Numbered from the stretch's first letter, positions 6,082 through 15,819 are shown. The stretch is 64,000 nucleotides of DNA from an uncultured Bacteroidales bacterium (GCA_900316235.1 ONCC01000003.1:1-64000); one strand, 5' to 3'. The notes: generated by a model from the sequence alone, not told the origin. Numbers and translations are program-made.

Positions 6082-6993
6082 ATGAAACCGATTGAACCAC
6101 TGAAAAAGGGCGACACCGTGGCCTTGGCGGCGACGGCCCGCAAGGTGAGCCCCGAGGAGATGGTGCCGGCCATCGAGCGGCTGCGAGCCTGGGGGCTCAA
6201 CGTGCTGGTTCCCGAGGGGTTGTATGCCGAGGAGCACCAGTTCGCCGGCAGCGACCTTCACCGCGCTGCGTTGCTGCAAGGTCTGCTGGATGACCCCAAG
6301 GTGAAGGCCATCCTCTGCTGCCGCGGCGGATACGGCACGGTGCGCATCATCGACCGGCTGGATTTCAGCCACTTCGCCGAGCATCCCAAGTGGATTGTGG
6401 GTTACAGCGATGTCACCGTCCTCCACAGCCACCTCCACACCCTGGACTTCCCCACCATCCATGGCACCATGCCCATCAACTTTAGCCCCGCGGAGAGCGC
6501 CGCTACAGAGAGCCTGCGGCGGGTATTGTTCGGGGAGAAGGTCGACGTCAGTTGGCAGGCGGAAACGTCCTCGGTACCAAACCGCGAGGGCACGGCCGAA
6601 GGAGTGACGGTGGGAGGAAACCTATCGATTCTATATAGCCTCTGCGGCTCTCGTTCACAGATAGATACGCACGGGAAAATACTGCTTGTCGAGGACTTGG
6701 ACGAGTACCTCTACCACATCGACCGCATGATGCAGTGCCTCAAGCGTGCCGGCATGCTCGAAGGGCTGGCAGGGCTGGTGGTGGGCGGCATGACCGACAT
6801 GCACGACAACACCGTCCCGTTCGGTCACACAGCAGAGCAAATTGTGATGGAAGCGGTGGCGGAATACAATTTCCCCGTCGCCTTCGACGCCCCATTCGGA
6901 CATCTGGGAGACAGCAACTTAGCCCTCACGCTGGGGAGAAAAATGAGGCTCGAGGTATCCAATTCAAAAAAAAGTCGTATATTTGCACCCTGA
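6082..6993 (+). CDS. ldcA: LD-carboxypeptidase (muramoyltetrapeptide carboxypeptidase, family S66)
   Basis: 303 residues, normal for S66 peptidases. The catalytic triad is visible: Ser109 in GYSDVT, Glu204 in LLVEDLDEY and His274 in PFGHLGDSN. The RGGYGTVRI segment before the nucleophile is also typical. The enzyme removes the terminal D-Ala from murein tetrapeptides during cell-wall recycling in the cytoplasm. There is no signal peptide, in agreement. First of four tightly packed genes (polysaccharide deacetylase, kdsC, rlpA-like follow); its stop codon touches the next ATG. The end of the gene carries a promoter box for the next gene. Confidence 0.92.
   Translation: MKPIEPLKKGDTVALAATARKVSPEEMVPAIERLRAWGLNVLVPEGLYAEEHQFAGSDLHRAALLQGLLDDPKVKAILCCRGGYGTVRIIDRLDFSHFAEHPKWIVGYSDVTVLHSHLHTLDFPTIHGTMPINFSPAESAATESLRRVLFGEKVDVSWQAETSSVPNREGTAEGVTVGGNLSILYSLCGSRSQIDTHGKILLVEDLDEYLYHIDRMMQCLKRAGMLEGLAGLVVGGMTDMHDNTVPFGHTAEQIVMEAVAEYNFPVAFDAPFGHLGDSNLALTLGRKMRLEVSNSKKSRIFAP
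6978..6985 (+). promoter_or_regulatory. Internal -7 box within the end of ldcA
   Basis: TATATTTG, 8 nt before the ATG of the deacetylase gene, would give a nearly leaderless transcript. No clear -33 TTTG is present. It may let the downstream three genes be expressed apart from ldcA. Confidence 0.45.
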
Positions 6994-8322
6994 ATGTTAC
7001 TGATACATGTGCCCAAACTCACCAATCGGCTGGGATACACCTTGAAAGTAATTTTCAACCATGTGCTCCACGCCGAATACAGCATCACCACCGATGAGCA
7101 GTTTTTTCTGCAACATGGCGACGCGAAGTTGTGTTATGGGCAGAAACGCCTGGGTGACAGCTTATTCATCAAAAGCCACTCCCTTCTTTTCGAAACCACT
7201 ATCGAAGAGCAGGAACCCCATGCCGAATGTCGTGACGGACAATGGATTCTCTACCCCGTCTACGGCCGCGACCTGGACTTTGACTTTGACCTCTTGGCGG
7301 CCACATTCTTCATGGTGACACGCTACGAAGAATATCTCCCGCACCGCGAGGATGAGCATGGCCGATTTTTCCCGCAGGACAGCCTGGCGATGCAAGAGGG
7401 TTTCCTCGAACAACCCGTGGTGGATCAATGGGCCCGAATCATCCGGTCCAAACTGGAAGAGCGCTATCCCGACTTCAAACTATCACAACAGGGATACCGG
7501 TTCGTACAGACGGTAGACATCGATGCCGCCTGGCGCTACCTCCACAAAGGCACCTTCCGCACGGTGATGGGAGCAGGACGTGACTTATTCTCGTACCATC
7601 AACCCGTCGAAGTATGGCGGCGATTTCGCGTGCTACTGCGCAAAGAACCAGACCCCTATGACACCTTCGACTATATTCTCGAGACACAGAAAAAGGCGCC
7701 TGGGTCGCACTTGATATTCTTTGTGCTGCTGGCTGACTATGGTCCCTACGACAAGCCCGCCTCCTACCTCAACCCCCACTTCCGTCAATTGCTGCAACAC
7801 CTCGGAGACTATGCCAAGATGGGCATCCACCCAGGCTACAACACACTGGAGCGGCCGAGGGTGGTTGACGAGGAAATCAAGCGTTTGGAAAGCATTCTCC
7901 ACCGTCCGACGGTGAGGTCGCGCTACCATTTCCTCAGACTCAAACTACCTCGTTCCTACCGTATTATGCAACATGCCGGCATCAGGGACGACTACACCAT
8001 GGGCTACGCCGACGTGGTGGGTTTTCGCGCTGGAATCAGTGTTCCTTACCCTTTCTACGACCTTGAGCGCGACCACGAGAACGAACTGCTTATCCACCCC
8101 TTCTGCGTAATGGACACCACACTAAAGAAATACCTAAGACTCACGCCGGAAGAGGGTCTGATAGCCTACAAACGGCTCATCGACAGTGTGCGCGAAGTGG
8201 ACGGCACCTTCTGCTGCATCATACACAACCAGAACCTAAACGACCTAGACGGATGGGGAGGATGGAGAGACACCTATGAAAAAATGATAGAATACGCTGG
8301 AAACAAACAAATAACGATATGA
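6994..8322 (+). CDS. Polysaccharide deacetylase family protein (Bacteroidota type)
   Basis: 442 residues with no signal peptide. The N-terminal ~120 residues form the extra domain seen in Bacteroidota members (LIHVPKLTNRLGYTLKVIFNHV..., DFDLLAATFFMVTRYEEYL). The NodB-like part follows: the metal-binding start is degenerate as FVQTVDIDAAW, later HPGYNTLERP (HP-x-Y type motif), DDYTMGYAD (the usual D-x-S/T-x-G-Y-A-D) and IHNQNL near the end. Family members act on cell-surface polysaccharide or peptidoglycan sugars; the substrate cannot be told. The ATG directly follows the ldcA stop and the 3' end overlaps kdsC by 4 nt (ATGA), so it belongs to an envelope operon. Confidence 0.85.
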   Translation: MLLIHVPKLTNRLGYTLKVIFNHVLHAEYSITTDEQFFLQHGDAKLCYGQKRLGDSLFIKSHSLLFETTIEEQEPHAECRDGQWILYPVYGRDLDFDFDLLAATFFMVTRYEEYLPHREDEHGRFFPQDSLAMQEGFLEQPVVDQWARIIRSKLEERYPDFKLSQQGYRFVQTVDIDAAWRYLHKGTFRTVMGAGRDLFSYHQPVEVWRRFRVLLRKEPDPYDTFDYILETQKKAPGSHLIFFVLLADYGPYDKPASYLNPHFRQLLQHLGDYAKMGIHPGYNTLERPRVVDEEIKRLESILHRPTVRSRYHFLRLKLPRSYRIMQHAGIRDDYTMGYADVVGFRAGISVPYPFYDLERDHENELLIHPFCVMDTTLKKYLRLTPEEGLIAYKRLIDSVREVDGTFCCIIHNQNLNDLDGWGGWRDTYEKMIEYAGNKQITI

Positions 8323-8840
8323 TAAACTACAAAGAGAAACTGGCTCCCATCAAGGCATTTGTCTTCGATTTCGACGGCGTAATGACCGACGGCAGCGTGT
8401 GGGTGTATGGCGACGGGGAGACGGTGCGCTGCGGCAACATCAAGGATGGCTATGCAGTCCAGTATGCCGTCAAGAAAGGCTACACCATCGCCGTCATCTC
8501 GGGGGCGACCTCCAAGAGCATCGATAACCGGATGAAGATGCTTGGCGTGGAACAAATCTACACCGGCTGCGGAGACAAGATAAAAACATATGATAAGTTT
8601 TTAGAGACCAATGGATTGAAAGACCATGAGGTGCTCTGTATGGGTGACGATCTACCCGACTATCCACTGCTGAAACGGGCTGGCGTAGCCACTTGCCCCG
8701 CCGATGCCGCTGTTGAAATCAAGGAAATTGCCGACTATATATCGCTCTTCCCCGGAGGCCATGGATGCGTGCGTGATGTCATCGAGCAGGTGCTCAGGCT
8801 ACAGGGAAATTGGTTTCACCCAGATGCAGTAGTATGGTAA
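8319..8840 (+). CDS. kdsC: KdsC-type HAD phosphatase (KDO-8-phosphate phosphatase)
   Basis: 173 residues of HAD subfamily IIIC (YrbI). Motif I is FDFDGVMTDG, motif II VISGA, and motif III/IV the GDDLPDYPLL region, with Lys in GCGDKIKTY. It hydrolyses 3-deoxy-manno-octulosonate 8-phosphate on the way to lipid A core sugar; a related sugar-acid phosphate is possible. No KdsA or KdsB gene is nearby. It overlaps the gene before by 4 nt and the rlpA-like gene after by 7 nt (ATGGTAA), fitting one transcript. Confidence 0.9.
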   Translation: MINYKEKLAPIKAFVFDFDGVMTDGSVWVYGDGETVRCGNIKDGYAVQYAVKKGYTIAVISGATSKSIDNRMKMLGVEQIYTGCGDKIKTYDKFLETNGLKDHEVLCMGDDLPDYPLLKRAGVATCPADAAVEIKEIADYISLFPGGHGCVRDVIEQVLRLQGNWFHPDAVVW

Positions 8841-9604
8841 AATTCTGTTGTTCATATAGTTCAAACAAATCCAGCAAGTCACGTAACGGTCTCGCGCTGG
8901 TGCTTTTCTTGACACTGGCGGTACCACTATGGGCACAGAAATACGACATCAACGATACCGTGACGGAATACCCGATGAAGGGTACCTACTACCACAACCG
9001 TTTTGAAGGGCGCAAGACCGCCAGCGGAGAGATTTTCAACCAAAACCTCTTCACCGCCGCCCACTGGAAAATCAAGCTAGGAACGTATGTAATGGTTACC
9101 AACCGGAACACTGGTCTACAGGTGATTGTGAAGATTAACGACCGCTGTCCGCGAAGGGGAATTCTCGACATGAGCCACCGTGCCGCCACCAGCATCGGCA
9201 TCAAAGGCTGCCAACCTGTAACGGTACGTATTCTTCCTCCTGGTTACGAGGACCTTTGTACGGCACAGGATGCCCTGTTCGACTCCGTCAGTTCTCAATT
9301 TGCCAGCGGAAGCCTGGCTCTAAAGAAAAACGAGAAGAAAAAAGTCGAAAAACCAGTCATCGGCGAGACTGATACGGAGAAACGCTACAACCTTGTGATC
9401 GGCAGCACAAAAAGCCACGGAGAAGCCTTTGAGATGGTCTCAAAACTCCCCAAGAACTATCAAGAGAAAGTCACTATTGACTCTATCACCGAAGAAGACT
9501 ACACCGTCAAACTGGAAGTAAACCTTTCACAAAACAAAGCAAAAGAACTGTGCAGAAAGTTAAAGCACACTTTCAATCAATGTTCAGTTACCCCCGTCGA
9601 GTAA
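8834..9604 (+). CDS. RlpA-like secreted double-psi beta-barrel protein with C-terminal SPOR-like domain
   Basis: About 256 residues from ATG 8834 (overlapping the kdsC stop). After a basic N-terminus comes a hydrophobic signal ending near PLWAQ. The DPBB domain shows GTYYHNRFEGRKTASGEIF, FTAAHWKIKLGTYVMVTN, VIVKINDRCP and ILDMSHRAA, the RlpA signature, with DRCP where DRGP is usual. A Lys-rich linker precedes a ~75-residue C-terminal domain (YNLVIGSTKSHGEAFEMV...) that resembles SPOR or a related alpha/beta fold. RlpA family proteins cut glycan strands lacking peptide stems at the septum in some bacteria; activity here is not shown. Last gene of the ldcA cluster. Confidence 0.8.
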   Translation: MVKFCCSYSSNKSSKSRNGLALVLFLTLAVPLWAQKYDINDTVTEYPMKGTYYHNRFEGRKTASGEIFNQNLFTAAHWKIKLGTYVMVTNRNTGLQVIVKINDRCPRRGILDMSHRAATSIGIKGCQPVTVRILPPGYEDLCTAQDALFDSVSSQFASGSLALKKNEKKKVEKPVIGETDTEKRYNLVIGSTKSHGEAFEMVSKLPKNYQEKVTIDSITEEDYTVKLEVNLSQNKAKELCRKLKHTFNQCSVTPVE

Positions 9605-9628
9605 AAAATAAAAAGTTTTTTAAATTTT

Positions 9629-9661
9629 TTTGCAGTATTTAAATAATTATTATTATCTTTG
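9629..9661 (+). promoter_or_regulatory. Promoter of the T9SS operon
   Basis: -33 TTTG (9629-9632), 21-nt spacer, -7 TATCTTTG (9654-9661). Start predicted near 9668, leaving a leader of about 70 nt before porP. Confidence 0.75.
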
Positions 9662-9738
9662 CACAATCAATTTCAATTCCCAGGAGGGGATAAAAGATTG
9701 CAACTAACTACAGATAACACGATAAAAAACAGGCCGTT

Positions 9739-10782
9739 GTGGCAAAACTAAATAAACAGAGAAGAGAACATTGGGCACACAAAATAGTGTCATTTTTAAC
9801 AATTATGGCGCTGTTTTCTTCTGTTTGCACCGCGCAAAACGAGGGTCAGTACACCCACTTTATGTTCAATCGACTCAGTTACAACCCTGCCTATGCCGGT
9901 AGCTCCGGAGCCATTTCCTTCACCCTTCTCTACAACAACCAATGGCTTGGCCTCGACCTCCAGTCGCCGCTACCAGGCGTAAAGGCTGGAACTACCCCCG
10001 TCAACTACCTCTTCTCCTTCGACATGCCCGTCCGCATCCTCCATGGTGGTGTAGGCTTGGTTTTCAATTCACAGTCCATCGGTTACCATAACAACAACAC
10101 CATCAACATCGACTACGCCTTCCGACTCTACTGGGGACCTGGTAATCTGTCGGCCGCCGTTGAAGCCAACCTTTATAGTTTTGGCTTCAACACGACGAAT
10201 CTTTATGGTTGCAACGACCTAACGGGAGACCCTGCCAACCCGTCATCCAGCAGCGGTGACCCGTCGGTCAGTGGTAAAGACTTGTCTGACTTCATGATTG
10301 ACGTTTCCACAGGTCTCTACTATCAGGTGCCCGGTGAATGGTATGCCAGCCTCTCGGTGAAGAACCTGCTCGGTTCCCACAGCGACAAACTAAACTACAA
10401 AAATGCACGCACCCTCTACTTGATGGGTGGATACGAATACCAGTTCCCTTACAACCCCTCGTTCAAACTCAAACCCTCCGTGCTCCTCAAATCGGCCAGT
10501 CTCTCTGTATTACAGGCTGAGGCAGCGCTGATTCTCGACTACGAAAACGCTTTCTGGGGCGGTGTAGGCTACCGTGTAATGGACGCTTTCACCTTTATGG
10601 CAGGTGTCAACTGGAAATGGTTGCGTGTCGGCGTGGCCTATGACCTCACAACCTCGAAACTCGGCACCATGAAATCGGGCCGCAGCTACGGCACATTCGA
10701 AGTGTTCCTCAACGGAAGTTTCCGCATCGACATACCCAAACGTCGCCCGACCGTCTCAGGCAACACACGATTCCAAAAATAA
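9739..10782 (+). CDS. porP: T9SS membrane protein PorP/SprF
   Basis: 347 residues. It starts at GTG 9739; no in-frame ATG allows the full signal peptide (hydrophobic stretch ending SVCTAQ). The mature start EGQYTHFMFNRLSYNPAYAGS is the PorP/SprF family signature, followed by an outer-membrane beta-barrel with alternating patterns (LLYNNQWLGL, FSFDMPV, GVGLVFNSQSIGYHNNN). Family proteins work with the T9SS core and motor at the outer membrane. First gene of the operon porP-gldK-gldL-gldM-gldN, the standard order, driven by a good promoter about 80 nt upstream. An 82-nt AT-rich gap separates it from gldK. Confidence 0.93.
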   Translation: MAKLNKQRREHWAHKIVSFLTIMALFSSVCTAQNEGQYTHFMFNRLSYNPAYAGSSGAISFTLLYNNQWLGLDLQSPLPGVKAGTTPVNYLFSFDMPVRILHGGVGLVFNSQSIGYHNNNTINIDYAFRLYWGPGNLSAAVEANLYSFGFNTTNLYGCNDLTGDPANPSSSSGDPSVSGKDLSDFMIDVSTGLYYQVPGEWYASLSVKNLLGSHSDKLNYKNARTLYLMGGYEYQFPYNPSFKLKPSVLLKSASLSVLQAEAALILDYENAFWGGVGYRVMDAFTFMAGVNWKWLRVGVAYDLTTSKLGTMKSGRSYGTFEVFLNGSFRIDIPKRRPTVSGNTRFQK

Positions 10783-10864
10783 TATATATAATATATACGT
10801 ATAAATATAATATGAAACTTTTTTGAGAAAAAATCGTTTAAGTAAAAAATAAAACATTGATAAT

Positions 10865-12226
10865 ATGAAGAAGCTGTTTTTCATCATCGCTGCATCGACA
10901 GCCCTTTTGTGGAGCTGCAAATCTTCCAACGGTGGAGAACTTGTAGGCGTCAACGACCGCCCCTATTTTGAGGATATAGACCTCAAAGGAATGGTTTTTG
11001 TCAATCAGGGCAACTATACTATGGGTGCTGGTGTACAGAACGTTACATACGGAAGAACTCCTCAACCCCGTAAAATGCAGATTGGTTCATTCTTCATGGA
11101 CGAGACCGAAATCACGAACAACGAATACCGCCAGTTTGTGGCCGCCGTCAAAGACTCTGTAGCTCGCCGCATCCTTGGCGAGGCCGGTGCAGAAGGCTTC
11201 CTCATTGAAGAGGATCAGTATGGCGAACCCCTCGATCCCCCGATACTGAACTACAAGAAAAAGATTGACTACTCCGATCCCGAAATCCGCCAGTATCTTA
11301 TTGACGGAGGGTTCTATTTGGTGGATATCTATCATCGCCGTACAGTCGACGTGTCAAAGTTGAACTATGAATATTATTACATTGACTACACCCAAGTTGC
11401 TGCTAAAGAGAACGGCGTGGAGGCCAAAAGCGAACACCGTGGTACCTCATTTGCCGTCCGTCCCAAAGGTCTAAATAACCGCAACTCCCAAATTCAGCGC
11501 GAATACGTCAACATCTATCCTGATACCCTCTGCTGGGTTCACGACTATGCCTACAGCATGAATGAGGACTACACCCGCAACTACTTCGCTTCTCCCGCTT
11601 TTGACAATTACCCCGTGGTGGGTGTCAGTTGGCGGCAAGCCCGTGCTTTCTGCGTGTGGCGTTCCAACATGCTCAACAACTACCTTGAGAGCATTGGATA
11701 CAGCAAACTCAACGACTTCCGTCTTCCTACCGAAAGCGAATGGGAGTTTGCCGCCCGCGGTGGCATCCAGGCCCAGAGCTATCCCTGGGGTGGTCCCTAT
11801 GTGCGTAATCCAAATGGTTGCTTCCTCGCCAACTATGAGCCCCTCAAGGGTGCCTATGACGATGACGGTGGCGTGAAGACCCTGATGGTTGGCCATTATG
11901 CCCCCAACGACTATGGTCTGTACGACATGGCTGGCAATGTCAGCGAGTGGTGTCTCGACGCCTTCAACGAGTCAACCTATATCGTTGCCAACGCCCAGAC
12001 CCCCTATTACAACTACAACGCCAAGGATGACGATGACCTACTCATGAAACGCAAAGTGATTCGTGGCGGTAGCTGGAAAGACCAGAAATACTTCATTCAG
12101 GTGCAGACTCGCGACTTCGAGTTCATGGATACCGCCAAGTGCTACATTGGATTCCGCTGCGTGCAGTCCTACCTGGGTCGTGTGAAGGGAGACAACCTGC
12201 GCACCGCTTCCAACGTGGCAAGATAA
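10865..12226 (+). CDS. gldK: T9SS ring lipoprotein GldK/PorK
   Basis: 453 residues with a lipoprotein signal (lipobox LLWSC, Cys18). The body is a formylglycine-generating-enzyme/SUMF1-type domain: MVFVNQGNYTMGAG, MDETEITNNEYRQF, FPVVGVSW-type segment (YPVVGVSWRQARAFC), LPTESEWEFAARGG, GLYDMAGNVSEWC, IRGGSWKD and IGFRCV. In GldK this fold is structural: with GldN it builds the large periplasmic ring attached to the outer membrane. A long insertion (about residues 100-215) is typical of GldK. Second gene of the T9SS operon. Confidence 0.95.
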   Translation: MKKLFFIIAASTALLWSCKSSNGGELVGVNDRPYFEDIDLKGMVFVNQGNYTMGAGVQNVTYGRTPQPRKMQIGSFFMDETEITNNEYRQFVAAVKDSVARRILGEAGAEGFLIEEDQYGEPLDPPILNYKKKIDYSDPEIRQYLIDGGFYLVDIYHRRTVDVSKLNYEYYYIDYTQVAAKENGVEAKSEHRGTSFAVRPKGLNNRNSQIQREYVNIYPDTLCWVHDYAYSMNEDYTRNYFASPAFDNYPVVGVSWRQARAFCVWRSNMLNNYLESIGYSKLNDFRLPTESEWEFAARGGIQAQSYPWGGPYVRNPNGCFLANYEPLKGAYDDDGGVKTLMVGHYAPNDYGLYDMAGNVSEWCLDAFNESTYIVANAQTPYYNYNAKDDDDLLMKRKVIRGGSWKDQKYFIQVQTRDFEFMDTAKCYIGFRCVQSYLGRVKGDNLRTASNVAR

Positions 12227-12279
12227 TTTTTCAAAACAAGACAAATAACACAATAAGCAACACATAAATATTTTGAATT

Positions 12280-13131
12280 ATGAGCTTCATCAACAATCTC
12301 GTTCGCAGTAAAGGCTATAAGACCTTCATGGCTTATCTTTATGGCTGGGGAGCCTCGGTCGTTATCGTGGGTGCCCTGTTCAAAATCATGCACTGGCCGG
12401 GTGCTAACATCATGCTTATTCTCGGTATGGGCGTCGAGGGTGTTATCTTCTTCCTCTCGGCATTCGAGCCGCCTCACAAAGAATGGGACTGGAGTCTTGT
12501 CTATCCGGAACTTGCCGGCATGATTGACGAGGCTGCCCTCAACAGAGAAGTAGAATTCGACGAGAATGGTAATCCTGTAAGCGCAGACCCACTTACTGCT
12601 AAACTAGACAAAATGCTTGAAGATGCACATATCAGTTCTGAACTGATTGATCGTCTTGGACAAGGTATGCAAAACCTGGCTGACAGTGCCAACTCCATGA
12701 ACAATATGGCCAATGTCACTGCCGCGACCGATAAATTTGTGTCGAACATGGACGGCGTCGCCAACCAGGCCGGACGCCTGCTCGAGAGCATGCAAGGTGC
12801 CCCCGAAGCCATCTCCACACTCTCCACCATCTATCAGGAGACCGCCCAGTCGCTCAACGGTGAAGTGTCCTATGTCGAAGAGATGAAGAAGATGTCCGCC
12901 AGCCTCAGCAGCATCAACGCCATGTACGAGATGCAAATTAACAATGCCTCCACGCAGATGAACATCAACAAAGAGTTCGAGGAGAAGATGGGTACCATGC
13001 TGACCAACTTCACCAATTCTGCCGAAGGTATAATGAAATATAAAGAACAAGTTGACGCCCTTACCCGTAAGGTTGCCGAATTGAACAACGTCTACGGCAA
13101 TATGCTGGCTGCCATGCAGACCAGAATCTAA
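12280..13131 (+). CDS. gldL: T9SS/gliding motor protein GldL/PorL
   Basis: 283 residues. Two transmembrane helices near residues 16-36 and 41-63 are joined by the conserved KIMHWPG turn. Glu53 in the second helix (GMGVEGVIFF) corresponds to the conserved membrane glutamate known to be needed for proton-driven rotation of GldLM. The rest is a cytoplasmic helical tail (about 95-283) with Asn/Gln/Met-rich coiled-coil character. Forms the inner-membrane motor with GldM. Follows gldK by 53 nt. Confidence 0.95.
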   Translation: MSFINNLVRSKGYKTFMAYLYGWGASVVIVGALFKIMHWPGANIMLILGMGVEGVIFFLSAFEPPHKEWDWSLVYPELAGMIDEAALNREVEFDENGNPVSADPLTAKLDKMLEDAHISSELIDRLGQGMQNLADSANSMNNMANVTAATDKFVSNMDGVANQAGRLLESMQGAPEAISTLSTIYQETAQSLNGEVSYVEEMKKMSASLSSINAMYEMQINNASTQMNINKEFEEKMGTMLTNFTNSAEGIMKYKEQVDALTRKVAELNNVYGNMLAAMQTRI

Positions 13132-13178
13132 TCCTACGTATCAACAACTAAATGGGTAACAACGTAAAACAATAGACT

Positions 13179-14846
13179 ATGGGTGCAACAAACTGTCCGG
13201 AAACCCCGCGACAAAAGATGATTACAATGATGTACCTCGTGTACACCGCCATGCTCGCACTGAATGTCTCTGCCGAGGTTATTCAGGGATTCAAGAGTGT
13301 GGGTACAGCCATGCATGATTCCAACAAGAATATTGCGGCTAAACTCGAGGATACATACCAAAATTTTGACCTTGCCTATCAGAATAGTCCTGACAAGGTG
13401 CGCGAGATGTACGAACGTGCTCAGGAAATAAAAAATCTCTCCAAGGAAATCACCGCTTACATCGACAGCATGGAATGTGAGTTTATTGGTTCCAAGGTAG
13501 CCAGCAACCTCAGTTATAAAGACCCTGGTACCAAAAAAGAATGGGACCTCATGTTGCGCGACGAAAATGGAAAAGCTATTCAAGAGAATGTTCGCTTAGC
13601 TCTCGACAGCATTGGCTTTGCTTGGTTCACTGATAAACAGTTGGAAGACAACCATGCTCCTGCCCAGTTCTTTATTGGTGGCGATGTTAAGAATCCCGAC
13701 CCCAAACTGGGTGCTATCAAGATCAAGAACAAACTCTCCGAATTCATCAATAAAGTCAATACTGCCTTGGGTGACGACTCTTCGCACGTCAAGATGGCTC
13801 TGAACCTGTCCGATGGATATAATAAAGAAGGTGAATTAGTCCCCTGGGAGGTTCTTAATTTCAATGAAGTGATTACCGGTGCTGCTTTGGTTACCCTCAC
13901 CCGTTTGAAATCCGAGACCATGAATGCCGAATACGACGCCGTGAATATGCTCTACAAGAAGGTGAGCAAGGGAGACAAATCATTCAGTAATGTCGCTATG
14001 ATTTCACGCCCCCGTTCCACCTATATCCTGCAGGGGGGTACTTATGAGACGAAGATCAATGTGGCCGCTTACGACTCCAAACAGAAATTCAAAGCCCGCA
14101 TCAATGGCCAGGAAATCACTAGCGGAGATAGCGGTACAGTCATTTATCGTACTGTTTGCAATACCCTGGGTCCCCAGCGCATCACGGGTACAGCTTACGT
14201 TACCTCGCCTGACGGTGGTACAGAAGAATACCCCATTAATGACGTCTACTTCGTAGCAAAACCCGCCGGCGTAGTGCGTCTTGATGGTATGCAGGTCGTT
14301 TATGCCGGACTTGACAACCCCATCACCATTTCCGCTGCTGGTGTCGACTCCCGTAGTCTGAAACCCGTTATCGAAGGTGGCCAATACAAACTGACCAAGC
14401 AGGAGGGCGATGGCTCCTATAACCTCGTTCCCGCTGCCGGCTCGAAGAAACTCACCATCCATGTCGATGCCACTATCGACGGCAAGACCCAGCGTGTGGG
14501 TAGTCAGACCGTTTTTGTGAAAGACATTCCCGCTCCTGTCATCAAGGTGGGTGGTATTGAGAGTGGTGGACGAATTGCCAAGAAAGAACTTTCCGCCAAC
14601 ACTGTTGTCACTGCAACAAAGGCCAAAGACTTCAACCTTAAGATTGACAACCGTCTGATTCGCATGGTCAAAATGACTGTTGCTATTGGAGCCAAGGAGG
14701 AAACTGTTAACAGCGGTCGTTTCAACGAAACCATCGCCTCTATGATTAGGAAAGCTACCAAGGGCGACAAACTCGTCATCCTTGCCGAAGTCATGATGCC
14801 CGATGGAAAGGCTCAGACCGTGACTTATACCGCAACATTAAAATAA
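13179..14846 (+). CDS. gldM: T9SS/gliding motor protein GldM/PorM
   Basis: 555 residues, slightly longer than commonly seen (about 510-520). A single N-terminal transmembrane helix (about 15-33, MMYLVYTAMLALNVSAEVI) is followed by a periplasmic helical domain (about 40-220) and several beta domains to the end, as in the elongated GldM dimer. It spans the periplasm and couples the GldL stator to the GldK/GldN ring. Start ATG precedes the conserved NCPETPRQKMI. Spacing of 8 nt to gldN indicates co-translation. Confidence 0.95.
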   Translation: MGATNCPETPRQKMITMMYLVYTAMLALNVSAEVIQGFKSVGTAMHDSNKNIAAKLEDTYQNFDLAYQNSPDKVREMYERAQEIKNLSKEITAYIDSMECEFIGSKVASNLSYKDPGTKKEWDLMLRDENGKAIQENVRLALDSIGFAWFTDKQLEDNHAPAQFFIGGDVKNPDPKLGAIKIKNKLSEFINKVNTALGDDSSHVKMALNLSDGYNKEGELVPWEVLNFNEVITGAALVTLTRLKSETMNAEYDAVNMLYKKVSKGDKSFSNVAMISRPRSTYILQGGTYETKINVAAYDSKQKFKARINGQEITSGDSGTVIYRTVCNTLGPQRITGTAYVTSPDGGTEEYPINDVYFVAKPAGVVRLDGMQVVYAGLDNPITISAAGVDSRSLKPVIEGGQYKLTKQEGDGSYNLVPAAGSKKLTIHVDATIDGKTQRVGSQTVFVKDIPAPVIKVGGIESGGRIAKKELSANTVVTATKAKDFNLKIDNRLIRMVKMTVAIGAKEETVNSGRFNETIASMIRKATKGDKLVILAEVMMPDGKAQTVTYTATLK

Positions 14847-14854
14847 ACTGAGAT

Positions 14855-15751
14855 ATGAAGAAAGTCTTGATTTATGTGCTTGCAATCTTAGGTTATTGCA
14901 CCACAATCAACGCACAGAGTATCATCGATGCTGACGAACAGCGAAATCCCAACGATTTCTACGAGAGAGGAAATGTAATCGGCAAGAAAGCCATGCCCTA
15001 TCCCTCACTCAGAAAAAGCGATGTGGTTTGGGATCGCGTAATTTGGAGAGAAGTCGATTTTAACGAGAAATTCAACCAGTTTTTCTTCTTCCCCGTTAAT
15101 AATGAGACTAGTACCCAGGGCCGTATCAGCCTGATTAACCTCATTATGAAAGGTGTTAGAAATGGGGAAATTCCCGTTTATGAAGATGACGATATGGTGA
15201 AAGAACTCGACCTCGCCGAGGCGATGAAACTCCTTGTCGGTGACCCCTACAACAAACGAGTTGAGGCTCTGGATGAAAATGGACAGCCCATCTACGACGA
15301 AGAGATTGACGACTACGTTATGAAAGACTCTCTTGTCACACGTAGCTTCGACAGTACTTCTGTCATGAAAATTCGTCTGAAAGAACGCTGGTATATCGAC
15401 AAACAAGACACTCGTCAGAAAGTCAGAATCGTCGGCCTTGCCTTCCAATACCTCAAGGAGACCCTTACCGGTGGTCAGGCTCTCGAATGGTCCTTCTGGA
15501 TTCCCATGGATGACATGCGCGTCCGCAATGTATTTGTCAACGCTAACGCTTATGATGAGAACAACGATGTTGTTGAGCGCTCCTATGACGACGTATTCAT
15601 CCAGAGGTATTTCGATAGTTATATCATCCGCGAGTCGAACGTCTACAACAGAAGTATTTCCGACTACCTCACTGGAGAGGATGCCATCCTCGAGTCGCAG
15701 AGAATTGAAGACGAGATTTTCAATGTCGAATCCGACATGTGGGAATATTAA
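14855..15751 (+). CDS. gldN: T9SS ring protein GldN/PorN
   Basis: 298 residues with a signal peptide ending near TINAQS. Conserved GldN features: SDVVWDRVIWREVDFNEKFN, FFFPVN, IPVYEDDDM, VRIKLKE-type segment (MKIRLKERWYIDKQDTRQ) and the C-terminal LTGEDAILESQRIED...MWEY. Forms the periplasmic ring with GldK. It is followed by a strong hairpin and then by a second gldN-like gene with the same start, middle and end motifs. Confidence 0.95.
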   Translation: MKKVLIYVLAILGYCTTINAQSIIDADEQRNPNDFYERGNVIGKKAMPYPSLRKSDVVWDRVIWREVDFNEKFNQFFFFPVNNETSTQGRISLINLIMKGVRNGEIPVYEDDDMVKELDLAEAMKLLVGDPYNKRVEALDENGQPIYDEEIDDYVMKDSLVTRSFDSTSVMKIRLKERWYIDKQDTRQKVRIVGLAFQYLKETLTGGQALEWSFWIPMDDMRVRNVFVNANAYDENNDVVERSYDDVFIQRYFDSYIIRESNVYNRSISDYLTGEDAILESQRIEDEIFNVESDMWEY

Positions 15752-15779
15752 ACCAATATTCTATCAAAAAGCATTCCCC

Positions 15780-15819
15780 AAAAGAGTTAAGAGTATAATG
15801 GCTCTTAACTCTTTTGTTT
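15780..15819 (+). terminator. Terminator or attenuator between gldN and its paralogue
   Basis: Perfect 14-bp stem (15780-15793 with 15802-15815), 8-nt loop, followed by GTTTTA. The next ATG is only 8 nt after the stem, leaving no space for a separate promoter. Confidence 0.8.
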